Below are positions 50,805 to 59,009 of a DNA stretch of 64,000 nucleotides, piece after piece. Below the pieces are notes generated by a model. That model worked only from the letters and a program-made list of their open reading frames with translations. It had not been told where the DNA came from and ran no database searches. This DNA is from Rhizobium mongolense subsp. loessense. GTDB taxonomy: Bacteria > Pseudomonadota > Alphaproteobacteria > Rhizobiales > Rhizobiaceae. How positions within the stretch are numbered: position 1 is the first letter of the stretch; every line of letters starts with the position of its first letter. The position numbers and the translations under genes were made by a program. The stretch is taken from positions 248,001 through 312,000 of the forward strand of contig NZ_FMTM01000008.1 of NCBI RefSeq assembly GCF_900099775.1, read 5' to 3'.

Positions 50805-51641
50805 TCACTCCGCAGGATGCGGTGTCGCCGGATGGTGACCGGACGAAGGGCGCGGATGCTTCCACCAGCGGGTGGAACGATTCACCAGCCGGAAGTAGAG
50901 GCCGTAGGGCATCAGCCGGAGGAGCTTCAGTATATAAGTGAAGCGCTTCGGAAAACTGACTTCGAAGCGATTGGATTTGAGGCCTGCCGCAATCTGTTCG
51001 GCGGCTTCCGCTGGCGACACGAGCGGCGGCATCGGGAAGCTGTTCTCGAGCGCCGCCGGCATATCGGCAAAGCCCGGGCAAATGATCTGGATGCGGATGC
51101 CCATCTTGTCGAGATCGAATTTCAGGCTTTCGGCCATGTTGATGAGGGCCGCCTCGGTGGCGCCATAGGCCGCGCTCGTGGGCAGGCCACCATAGCCGGC
51201 GGCGGAAGAGACGATGGCAATCTGCCCCTGCCCCTTGGCCTTCATGTGCCGGATGGCAGGCAGGAGGCAATTAACGACACCGCACAGATTGACGGCGAAG
51301 CTTTTCTCGAAATCCGCGCGGTTCAATTCCTCGGCATGCACAGGCTGGTAAATGCCGGTATTGAAGATCGCCAGGGCGAGCGCGCCGTGCTCGTATTCGA
51401 TCGAGGCGAGTACATGCTCCATATCCTCGGGATCGGTCACGTCGCCATCGAGAACGACAATGCTGCCGGAAAGGCCGCTTGCTTCGGTCTGAAGTTCGGC
51501 CAGCTCTACATGATTGCCCGCGGTGACGGCGACTTTGTATCCCTCGCCTGCCAGTTTCAGCGCCAATGCCCGCCCGATGCCTGAATTCGCGCCGGAAATC
51601 CAGGTGATGCCATGTTCGGGACGGGCGACGAAATCACGCAT
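50805..51641 (-). CDS. Short-chain dehydrogenase/reductase-fold protein lacking the catalytic lysine
   Basis: The 278-residue protein has the SDR cofactor motif SGANSGIG near residue 17, VVLDGDVTD, and IVSSAAGYGG with the catalytic Ser. The active-site YxxxK reads YGATE, so the lysine that lowers the Tyr pKa and binds the ribose is Glu. The codon is GAG, not a reading problem. The C-terminus (RFTYILKLLRLMPYGLYFRLV) is hydrophobic, as in membrane-associated SDRs. It may be inactive or have a changed role. It lies just outside the accessory region. Confidence 0.85.
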   Translation of the reverse strand: MRDFVARPEHGITWISGANSGIGRALALKLAGEGYKVAVTAGNHVELAELQTEASGLSGSIVVLDGDVTDPEDMEHVLASIEYEHGALALAIFNTGIYQPVHAEELNRADFEKSFAVNLCGVVNCLLPAIRHMKAKGQGQIAIVSSAAGYGGLPTSAAYGATEAALINMAESLKFDLDKMGIRIQIICPGFADMPAALENSFPMPPLVSPAEAAEQIAAGLKSNRFEVSFPKRFTYILKLLRLMPYGLYFRLVNRSTRWWKHPRPSSGHHPATPHPAE

Positions 51642-51953
51642 GATTGACTTCCTCCAGACTGCCGATTCAGCACAAAACCAGGCCCGGAAGTTCCTCGCTG
51701 CCTCCCGGATTCATGCCTTTATCATGCTATTGTGGCTCATTTCAGCCGATCAGGCGGTCGCTCACCCCGCCACAGGATTTTGATGTGCTTGAAGCGGGCA
51801 GCCCGACGCAAATTGCAAGTCACGCCGGATTTTGAAAGCGGAAGTCTAATTTTATCGTCGCAGGCGGGGCCATGGAATAGCATTTCTTGCCAACCCAGCC
51901 TTGTGAAGGGAAAAGACCGTTCCTAAACTACCAGTTCCACAGAGGCAGATTCC

Positions 51954-52994
51954 ATGACCTTCCACCCATCCGTCATCGAGGCGATCGGCAACACTCCGCT
52001 CATCAAGCTCAAGGGCGCATCCGAAGCGACCGGTTGCACCATCCTAGGCAAGGCGGAGTTCCTGAACCCCGGCCAGTCGGTGAAGGACCGCGCCGCGCTT
52101 TACATCATTCGCGATGCCGAGAAAAAGGGGCTGCTGAGGCCAGGCGGCGTAATTGTCGAGGGCACCGCCGGCAATACCGGCATCGGGCTGGCCGTCGTCG
52201 CTAACGCGCTCGGTTACCGCACCGTGATCGTCATCCCGGAAACGCAAAGCCAGGAGAAGAAGGACGCACTGAAGTTGCTCGGCGCCGAACTCGTCGAAGT
52301 GCCCGCCGTGCCTTACAAGAACCCCAACAACTACGTGAAGGTTTCCGGCCGCCTGGCAGAGCAACTGGCGAAGTCCGATCCGAACGGCGCTATCTGGGCG
52401 AACCAGTTCGACAATGTCGCGAACCGCCAGGCGCACATCGAGACCACGGCCGCGGAAATCTGGAAAGATACCGACGGCAAGGTCGACGGCTTCGTCAGCG
52501 CCGTCGGTTCGGGAGGCACGCTTGCGGGCGTCGCGGCCGGCCTCAAGGCGTTCCGCAAGGACGTCAAGATCGCCATCGCCGACCCTGAGGGGGCAGCACT
52601 TTACGAGTTCTACAAGAACGGTGAATTGAAATCGTCCGGCTCCTCGATCACCGAGGGCATCGGCCAGGGCCGCATCACGGCCAATCTCGACGGCTTCACG
52701 CCGGATTTCGCCTATCAGATTTCCGACGCCGAAGCGCTGCCCTATGTCTTCGATCTCGTGGAACACGAAGGGCTCTGCCTCGGCGGTTCGACGGGAATCA
52801 ATATTGCCGGCGCGGTACGCCTTGCGAAGGATCTTGGCCCGGGTCACATCGTGGTGACGATCCTTTGCGACTACGGCAACCGCTACCAGTCAAAACTTTT
52901 CAACCCCGATTTCCTGACCTCAAAGGGCCTGCCCGTTCCCACGTGGCTGACCACTTCGCAGGACATACAGATACCCTACGAACCAGCAGCGTGA
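51954..52994 (+). CDS. cysK: Cysteine synthase A
   Basis: The 346-residue PLP enzyme makes cysteine from O-acetylserine and sulfide. The PLP lysine lies in PGQSVKDRAAL (residue about 44). The substrate loop is EGTAGNTGIGLA, and the phosphate-binding loop is VGSGGTLAGVA. The TAGNTG form and the length (E. coli CysK is 323) resemble the longer CysK type known also from fungi. The 312 bp upstream, shared with the divergent SDR gene, contain no clear feature. It begins a tight operon with alaX, sseA and a GNAT gene. Confidence 0.94.
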   Translation: MTFHPSVIEAIGNTPLIKLKGASEATGCTILGKAEFLNPGQSVKDRAALYIIRDAEKKGLLRPGGVIVEGTAGNTGIGLAVVANALGYRTVIVIPETQSQEKKDALKLLGAELVEVPAVPYKNPNNYVKVSGRLAEQLAKSDPNGAIWANQFDNVANRQAHIETTAAEIWKDTDGKVDGFVSAVGSGGTLAGVAAGLKAFRKDVKIAIADPEGAALYEFYKNGELKSSGSSITEGIGQGRITANLDGFTPDFAYQISDAEALPYVFDLVEHEGLCLGGSTGINIAGAVRLAKDLGPGHIVVTILCDYGNRYQSKLFNPDFLTSKGLPVPTWLTTSQDIQIPYEPAA

Positions 52995-52999
52995 GATCC

Positions 53000-53737
53000 A
53001 TGCCAGTCAATGCCCTCTATCGTGACGATTTCTATCTATCGACATGCGAGGCGGTGGTCACCGCCATCCACGAAGGCGGGGGCATCGAGCTGGATCAGAC
53101 CTGCTTTTATGCAGCGTCGGGCGGCCAACCGGGCGATACCGGCTTTCTCGAGCGCGCTGACGGTTCGAAGATCGAACTTGGTCCGACGAAGCACGGGGCG
53201 ACCAAGGATATCGTCGTCCATGTCCCGTTTCCGGGCCAGCCGCAGCCGGTGATCGGCGAAAGGCTCGTCCTGCATGTCGACTGGCCACGCCGCTACCGGC
53301 TGATGCGCATGCACACAGCCTGCCACCTGCTTTCGGTTGTCTGTTCCTATCCGATCACGGGTGCCGCTGTTGGCGAGGACGAGAGCCGCGTCGATTTCGA
53401 CATGAGCGAGACGATCGACAAGGACGAGGTGACGGCGAAGTTGATGGGTCTCGTTGCCCAGAACTATCCGGTTTATGTCCAGTGGATCACCGACGAGGAG
53501 CTGGCTGCGAACCCCGGCATCGTGAAATCGAAGAACGTGCGCCCGCCGATGGGCCTTGGCCGCCTCAGTCTCGTCTGCATCGGGGAAAACTCGGCGATTG
53601 ACAGCCAGCCCTGCGGCGGCACACATGTCTCCGAAACGCAGGAAGTCGGCCAGGTCCACATTGCCAAGATCGAGAAGAAGGGTAAGGAGAACCGCCGCTT
53701 CCGCATCCGCTTCGGCGTGACCGGCAATGACGCTTAA
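53000..53737 (+). CDS. Alanyl-tRNA editing protein (AlaX type)
   Basis: The 245-residue protein is related to the editing domain of AlaRS and hydrolyses Ser- or Gly-tRNA(Ala). Zinc ligands are visible: HxxxH in MHTACHLLS near residue 112 and the CxxxH of QPCGGTHVSE near residue 210. The N-terminal YRDDFYLSTCEAVV and GGQPGDTG blocks are typical. It starts 5 bp after cysK and ends 21 bp before sseA. Confidence 0.92.
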   Translation: MPVNALYRDDFYLSTCEAVVTAIHEGGGIELDQTCFYAASGGQPGDTGFLERADGSKIELGPTKHGATKDIVVHVPFPGQPQPVIGERLVLHVDWPRRYRLMRMHTACHLLSVVCSYPITGAAVGEDESRVDFDMSETIDKDEVTAKLMGLVAQNYPVYVQWITDEELAANPGIVKSKNVRPPMGLGRLSLVCIGENSAIDSQPCGGTHVSETQEVGQVHIAKIEKKGKENRRFRIRFGVTGNDA

Positions 53738-53758
53738 GACAATCAGGGAGAGATCAGA

Positions 53759-54628
53759 ATGAGCGAAGAGAAGAGCCGTTTCGTCGTCTCGGCCGATTGG
53801 CTGCAGGGCGAGCTCGGAAAGCCGGACCTGCGCGTGCTGGACGCCTCCTTCTATCTCCCGGCGCAGAATCGCGACGCGGACGCCGAATATGCAAGTGGCC
53901 ACATTGCTGGCGCGATCCGCTTCGACCAAGACAAGATCGCGGATCATTCCACCGGGCTGCCCCATACCATCCCCTCGCCGGATTATTTCGCCGAAGAAGC
54001 CGGCAAGCTCGGCATCAGCGAGACGGACCGTATCGTCGTCTATGATGGTATTGGCATGTTCGCCTCGCCGCGCGTCTGGTGGCTCTTCCGGGTCATGGGC
54101 GCGAAAAACGTCTTCGTTCTCGACGGCGGACTCGACGGCTGGAAGGCGGAGGGCCGTCCGCTGAAAACGGATGTCCCGAACTATAAGCCGACGACCTTCA
54201 AGACGAATTATGATGCAGGCCGTGTCGTTTCCCTCGAAACCATGCGAGACATCGTTTCCAGCGGCGCGCTGCAGATCGCCGATGCGCGCAGTGCCGGACG
54301 TTTCGCCGCCACTGAGCCGGAGCCGCGTGCCGGCATGCGCTCCGGCCATATGCCCGGCGCCCGCAGCCTGCCCTCCGGCGTTTTTGCCAATCAGGGCCGT
54401 TTCAAATCGCTGCCGGAACTGAAGCAGACCATCGAGGGTGCCGGCATCGACCTTTCGAAACCGGTCGTCACCTCCTGCGGCTCGGGGATTACGGCCGCGA
54501 TCATCACGCTGGCGCTCGAATCGATCGGCCATACCGACAACAAGCTTTATGACGGCTCGTGGAGCGAGTGGGGCAGCCGCGACGACACCCCGGTGGTGAC
54601 TGGCCCGCCCGACCCCATCAAGGTCTGA
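53759..54628 (+). CDS. sseA: 3-mercaptopyruvate sulfurtransferase
   Basis: The 289-residue protein has two rhodanese domains. The second contains the active loop TSCGSGITAA with the catalytic Cys at about residue 240; CGSG(I/V)T distinguishes mercaptopyruvate from thiosulfate sulfurtransferases. It moves sulfur from 3-mercaptopyruvate to acceptors. A good AGGGAGAG site precedes it. Its place after cysK and alaX ties it to cysteine metabolism. Confidence 0.94.
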   Translation: MSEEKSRFVVSADWLQGELGKPDLRVLDASFYLPAQNRDADAEYASGHIAGAIRFDQDKIADHSTGLPHTIPSPDYFAEEAGKLGISETDRIVVYDGIGMFASPRVWWLFRVMGAKNVFVLDGGLDGWKAEGRPLKTDVPNYKPTTFKTNYDAGRVVSLETMRDIVSSGALQIADARSAGRFAATEPEPRAGMRSGHMPGARSLPSGVFANQGRFKSLPELKQTIEGAGIDLSKPVVTSCGSGITAAIITLALESIGHTDNKLYDGSWSEWGSRDDTPVVTGPPDPIKV

Positions 54629-54636
54629 GACGCATC

Positions 54637-55197
54637 ATGGCGAAGTCCCCCTCCTCGCTCACAGCGCATATCACCCGGCTGGAAATGACGGCGCCGCCCA
54701 AGGCAAGCCTACCGGTGCCGGTCAACATCCAGACGGCGATCATGCGTGCGCCGGGCATTCCGCTGCCATTCTACCGCTATCTCTACCGCCAGGTCGGCGC
54801 CCGCTGGCAATGGGTGGACCGGCTGCGGATGAGCGACGAGGCGCTTACGGAAACCCTGCACGACAAGCGCAACAATATCAGCGTGCTCTATGTTAACGGC
54901 GCGCCTGCCGGCTTCTACGAGTATTTCTGCGAGGACGAGGATACGATCGAACTTTGCCATTTCGGCCTGATCGAGCACGCGCTCGGCCTCGGCATCGGCA
55001 AGTGGTTCCTGCTGCAGGCGCTCTACGCGATCTGGACGCTGAACCCAACGCGCGTCACGACGACGACCAACAACCTCGACCATCCGCGCGCCCTGCAGCT
55101 CTATCAGATGTTCGGCTTCTCTCCTGTCTCAACCGGCACCGGCATCGTCCGGCCGCTCAGCGACAAGGAACTGCTGGAGATTGCCAGGAAGAGCTGA
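54637..55197 (+). CDS. GNAT family N-acetyltransferase
   Basis: The 186-residue protein has the GNAT core: substrate-side strands (SVLYVNGAPAGFYEYF), the acetyl-CoA motif LCHFGLIEHALGLGIGKWFL, and a late ALQLYQMFGFSPV. It starts 8 bp after sseA, so it is part of the same transcript. Substrate unknown. Confidence 0.88.
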   Translation: MAKSPSSLTAHITRLEMTAPPKASLPVPVNIQTAIMRAPGIPLPFYRYLYRQVGARWQWVDRLRMSDEALTETLHDKRNNISVLYVNGAPAGFYEYFCEDEDTIELCHFGLIEHALGLGIGKWFLLQALYAIWTLNPTRVTTTTNNLDHPRALQLYQMFGFSPVSTGTGIVRPLSDKELLEIARKS

Positions 55198-55267
55198 GCC
55201 GGCAGGAATCGGGTGGTTTCACCGGTTCGAAAAGCGCATTTCATGGCAATCACGAAGGAGATTTGCC

Positions 55268-55777
55268 ATGCCAGCCATCCGTTTTTCCGCCATGCCGACC
55301 GCCGATGCCGAACACCTTTGGACCGGCGGGCGCGATGCCTATGACAATCTGCCGGAAACGATGGTTTCCGATGGACCGGGGCATCCCTGCCGTCATTGCC
55401 TGAAGAATATCGATGCCGGTGACTTGCTTCTTGTTTTCGCCTACCGCCCGTTTCCGGAATTGCAGCCCTATGCCGAGACCGGCCCGATCTTCCTGCACAA
55501 GAAACGGTGCCAGCGTTATGAAGCCGAGGAAGAGCTGCCGCCGGTGCTGACGACGAGCCGGGACTTTATCCTGCGCGGCTATGGCGAGAGCAATCGCATT
55601 GTCTACGGCACCGGGGCCGTCATCGCCACCGCCGATATTCCGGGTTATGCCGAAGAGTTGCTGAAGCGCCCGGAGATCGCATACGTGCATGTGCGCTCGG
55701 CGCGCAACAATTGCTTCCAGTGCCGGATCGACAAGCGAAAGGCGCCGGCCTTCTGCGAGCCCAGCGCCTTCATCTAA
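55268..55777 (+). CDS. DUF1203 domain protein
   Basis: The 169-residue protein starts at 55268 behind AAGGAGA. It carries CRHCLKNIDAGDLLLVFAYRPF, GPIFLHKKRCQRY and VHVRSARNNCFQCRID, the conserved Cys/His-containing blocks of DUF1203. These could bind metal. No function is established for the family. It follows the GNAT gene at 70 bp and converges on ald. Confidence 0.88.
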   Translation: MPAIRFSAMPTADAEHLWTGGRDAYDNLPETMVSDGPGHPCRHCLKNIDAGDLLLVFAYRPFPELQPYAETGPIFLHKKRCQRYEAEEELPPVLTTSRDFILRGYGESNRIVYGTGAVIATADIPGYAEELLKRPEIAYVHVRSARNNCFQCRIDKRKAPAFCEPSAFI

Positions 55778-55793
55778 CGCAGCGTGATGCAAA

Positions 55794-56912
55794 TTACGCT
55801 ACGTTCAATAAGCTTTCCGCTGCGTGGGCTTCATAACCCAACGCGTCGGCGACCGGCTTGTTGGTGATGCGGCCTCTGTGGACGTTGAGACCGTTGCGCA
55901 GATGCTTGTCCTCTGCAATGGCGCGCAGGCCGCGGTCTGCAAGCGCCAGGCCATGGACAAGCGTTGCGTTGTTCAGCGCATGCGCGGAAGTGACGGGAAC
56001 CGCACCCGGCATGTTGGCGACGCAGTAGTGCACCACGCCTTCCACCTCGTAGGTGGGCTCGGAATGCGTCGTCGCATGCGAGGTTTCGAAGCAGCCGCCC
56101 TGGTCGATCGCGACATCGACGATGACTGAGCCCTTCTTCATGCCGGACAACATTTCGCGGGTGACGAGCTTTGGCGCGGCCGCACCAGGAATGAGCACGG
56201 CGCCGATGACGAGGTCGGCGGTGAAGACCTCTTCCTCCAGTGCCTGGATGCTGGAATAACGCGTGTGGATGCGCCCGCCGAAAATGTCGTCGAGCTGGCG
56301 CAGGCGCGGCAGCGACTTGTCGAGGATACTGACATCGGCGCCTAGGCCGGCTGCCATCTTGGCCGCATGCAGGCCAACAACGCCGCCGCCGATGATTGCG
56401 ACCTTGGCCGGCAGCACGCCGGGAACGCCGCCGAGCAGGATGCCGAGGCCGCCATTGGCCTTTTGAAGCGCCGTGGCCCCCGCCTGGATCGACAGGCGTC
56501 CCGCGACTTCAGACATCGGGGCAAGCAGCGGCAGGCCGCCGCGCTCGTCGGTAACGGTTTCATAGGCGATCGCGGTGACGCCGGATGCGAGCAGGCCCTT
56601 GGTCTGCTCCGGATCGGGCGCGAGGTGGAGATAGGTATAGAGAAGCTGGCCGTCGCGAAGCTGCACCCATTCCGAGGGCTGCGGCTCCTTGACCTTCACG
56701 ACCATGTCGCACTTCTCGAAGATATCCTTGGCCGAGGCGGCTATCCTCGCGCCAGCGGCGATATAGGAGGCGTCATCGGCACCGATGCCGGCGCCTGCCT
56801 TTGTCTCGACCCAGACATCATGGCCATGGGCGACATATTCACGAACCGAAGCAGGTGTCAGGCCGACACGATATTCATGATTCTTGATTTCCTTCGGGCA
56901 ACCGACACGCAT
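55794..56912 (-). CDS. ald: Alanine dehydrogenase
   Basis: The 372-residue NAD enzyme interconverts alanine and pyruvate/ammonia. It has MRVGCPKEIKNHEYRVGLTP at the N-terminus, VKVKEPQPSEW, YTYLHLAPD (substrate His) and the Rossmann motif VAIIGGGVVGLHAAKMAAGLG. Length matches the family (371). An Lrp-type regulator gene is divergent, 158 bp away. Confidence 0.97.
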   Translation of the reverse strand: MRVGCPKEIKNHEYRVGLTPASVREYVAHGHDVWVETKAGAGIGADDASYIAAGARIAASAKDIFEKCDMVVKVKEPQPSEWVQLRDGQLLYTYLHLAPDPEQTKGLLASGVTAIAYETVTDERGGLPLLAPMSEVAGRLSIQAGATALQKANGGLGILLGGVPGVLPAKVAIIGGGVVGLHAAKMAAGLGADVSILDKSLPRLRQLDDIFGGRIHTRYSSIQALEEEVFTADLVIGAVLIPGAAAPKLVTREMLSGMKKGSVIVDVAIDQGGCFETSHATTHSEPTYEVEGVVHYCVANMPGAVPVTSAHALNNATLVHGLALADRGLRAIAEDKHLRNGLNVHRGRITNKPVADALGYEAHAAESLLNVA

Positions 56913-57070
56913 TCAGCGTTCCTCTCATTTTATGTCCGCTTCGGCGGAGCGTTATGGATGACCCGAATCCAACCACCGGACGCGCGAAATGTCCTTGCAA
57001 AGAGCATTTGCTTGAGAACTATTTTTCGAGGATTATTGCGGAAACAACCATATTTTCGAAGGTTCTTCGA
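56913..57070. promoter_or_regulatory. Shared control region of ald and the Lrp-type regulator gene
   Basis: This is a 158-bp AT-richer gap. Near the regulator gene two related stretches, ACTATTTTTCGAGG and CATATTTTCGAAGG, lie about 30 bp apart, a pattern that could serve an Lrp-family octamer. Assignment is by position. Confidence 0.4.
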
Positions 57071-57532
57071 ATGTCTGAACTCGATACCATCGATCGTGCG
57101 ATTCTGAAGGCGCTTCAGGCGAACGCCCGCATCACCAATGCCGATCTCGCGAACAAGGTGGGCCTTTCGGCGTCCGCCTGTTCCAGACGGCTCGACATTC
57201 TCGAGAAGAGCGGCGTCATCGGCGGCTATCACGCGCGCCTTTCACACAAGGCGCTGGACTACAAGATGATCGCCATCGTCCACATCTCGCTCTCCGGCCA
57301 GTTTGCGAAGACCCTTGCGGAATTCGAGGCGGCAGTGAAGCGCTGCCCGAACGTGCTCGTCTGCTATCTGATGTCGGGCGAGTACGACTACATTCTGCGC
57401 GTCGCCGCGCGCGACCTGGAAGACTACGAGCGCATACACCGCGACTGGCTCTCCGCCCTGCCCCACGTCGTCAAGATCAATTCCAGCTTCGCGCTCCGGG
57501 AAATCATCGACAGGCCGAATGTGGGGCTTTGA
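57071..57532 (+). CDS. Lrp/AsnC-family regulator, probable regulator of ald
   Basis: The 153-residue protein has an N-terminal helix-turn-helix (ITNADLANKVGLSASACSRRLDIL) and a C-terminal RAM effector domain (VLVCYLMSGEYDYILRVAARDLEDYE). The start at 57071 gives the usual family N-terminus (MSELDTIDRAILKAL). Divergent placement from ald suggests it is the AldR-type activator responding to alanine. Confidence 0.9.
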   Translation: MSELDTIDRAILKALQANARITNADLANKVGLSASACSRRLDILEKSGVIGGYHARLSHKALDYKMIAIVHISLSGQFAKTLAEFEAAVKRCPNVLVCYLMSGEYDYILRVAARDLEDYERIHRDWLSALPHVVKINSSFALREIIDRPNVGL

Positions 57533-57604
57533 GGCCTTGCAAAGCGGCATGAATCCTGGCCTAGCTTCAATCGTATGCGGGCCTCTCCCGCCTTACGGCA
57601 AGGC

Positions 57605-58486
57605 ATGAAATCCAAGACGCAAGGCTATATCTTCGTCCTTCTGGCGATCACCATCTTTTCCGTGCAGGATGGCATCTCGAAGCATCTGGCGAGCACCTAT
57701 CCGCCGGTTTTCGTGACGATGATCCGCTACTGGGCCTTTGCAATTTTCACGATCCTGCTCGCGTCGAGAATGCGCGGCGGCCTGAAGGCGACCGTGCGTA
57801 CGAACCGGCCCTTGCTTCAGGTCACGCGTGGCGTGCTGCTTGCCGCGCAGGTCGTGCTGGCGATCACCTGTTTCGCGATCATCGGACTTGCGCGCACCCA
57901 GGCGATCTTTGCCGGCACTCCGATCCTGATCGCCCTGCTTTCAGTGCCGCTGCTCGGCGAGCGCGTCGGGTGGCGCCGCTGGACGGCAATCTGCGCGGGG
58001 CTCGCCGGTGTCCTTTTGATCTTGAAGCCAGAAAGCGGCTTTTTTGATCCGAAACTTCTTCTTGCGGTCTTGGGCTGCTTCCTCTTTGCCTTCTACGTCA
58101 TCGCTACCCGCCTCGTCAGCCGCGACGATTCGTCGATGACGAGCTTCTTTTATACGGGCGTCGCGGGCGGCATAACGATAACACTCATCGGTCCTTTCTA
58201 CTGGACCCCGATGTCGGCCAGCGACTGGGGCTGGATGGCGCTTCTTTGCCTAACCGGCATCTCCAGTCACTATTTCCTGATCCGCGCCTATGACATGCTC
58301 GATGCCGCAGCCGTTCAACCGCTTACCTATCTGCAGCTCGTCTACGCCTCGATCATCGGCGTCGCCATCTTTGACGAAGCCCTGAGCCTCAACACGATCG
58401 CCGGCTCAGTGATCGTCGTCGCTGCCGGCATTTTCACCATCTGGCGTGAGCATGTGGTGGCACGCGGCGGCGGTGTGCGCAGGTAG
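57605..58486 (+). CDS. DMT-superfamily (EamA) transporter
   Basis: The 293-residue membrane protein has about ten helices in two EamA repeats (GYIFVLLAITIFSVQDGISK, and the second from FDPKLLLAVLGCFLFAFYVI). The second half ends AGIFTIWREH. An upstream in-frame ATG (57575) lacks a ribosome-binding site. Likely a metabolite exporter; the substrate is not identifiable. Confidence 0.9.
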   Translation: MKSKTQGYIFVLLAITIFSVQDGISKHLASTYPPVFVTMIRYWAFAIFTILLASRMRGGLKATVRTNRPLLQVTRGVLLAAQVVLAITCFAIIGLARTQAIFAGTPILIALLSVPLLGERVGWRRWTAICAGLAGVLLILKPESGFFDPKLLLAVLGCFLFAFYVIATRLVSRDDSSMTSFFYTGVAGGITITLIGPFYWTPMSASDWGWMALLCLTGISSHYFLIRAYDMLDAAAVQPLTYLQLVYASIIGVAIFDEALSLNTIAGSVIVVAAGIFTIWREHVVARGGGVRR

Positions 58487-58577
58487 AACCCATCTCTCGT
58501 AATTTAGCGATTTCTATCAAAGGATTTTCAATATTCTCGCGATACGCTACGCCAAGTATTCTATTGAGGGCTGCATA

Positions 58578-58910
58578 ATGCGTAATCTGAATATCATTAC
58601 TCGCAGGGCCGACCGCAAGTATTGCCGCATTTTCGGTAAGGTTCGCTATCTCAATAACGAAGTAGACGCTCGCATCCTTAATCTCTCGATAACGGGTGCT
58701 GCGGTGGAAATTCGAACGCCGCTTTATGCCGCATCGGGCAGCCGCGTACAAATCCTGGCGGAAGATCTTGGAACGCTGCACGGCATAATCCGGTGGAGCC
58801 ACAATGGGCGTCTCGGTATCCAGTTCGACCCTAACTCCAACGCCAGGGCTCAGGTCGCATCCTACTTCCGTTTCTTCCACAAGGACGTGAAGCCGGTGTT
58901 AACGCGTTAA
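58578..58910 (+). CDS. PilZ-domain protein, 110 aa
   Basis: A single PilZ-like domain: basic N-terminus ending RRADRKYCR and the NLSITGAAVEI motif (D/NxSxxG), then IIRWSHNGRLGIQFD. This matches c-di-GMP receptor domains, although the first RxxxR is irregular. It stands alone. The GGDEF protein at the right edge would be a possible source of the ligand. Confidence 0.8.
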   Translation: MRNLNIITRRADRKYCRIFGKVRYLNNEVDARILNLSITGAAVEIRTPLYAASGSRVQILAEDLGTLHGIIRWSHNGRLGIQFDPNSNARAQVASYFRFFHKDVKPVLTR

Positions 58911-59009
58911 CATCCAATACCGGTTTGTCATTTTCCGGATGCACTGGGGTGCAAATCATCCTAGGCTCGCCGCCGATTGAGCCATGCGTCATTTGCGAAG
59001 GATTGTTCA

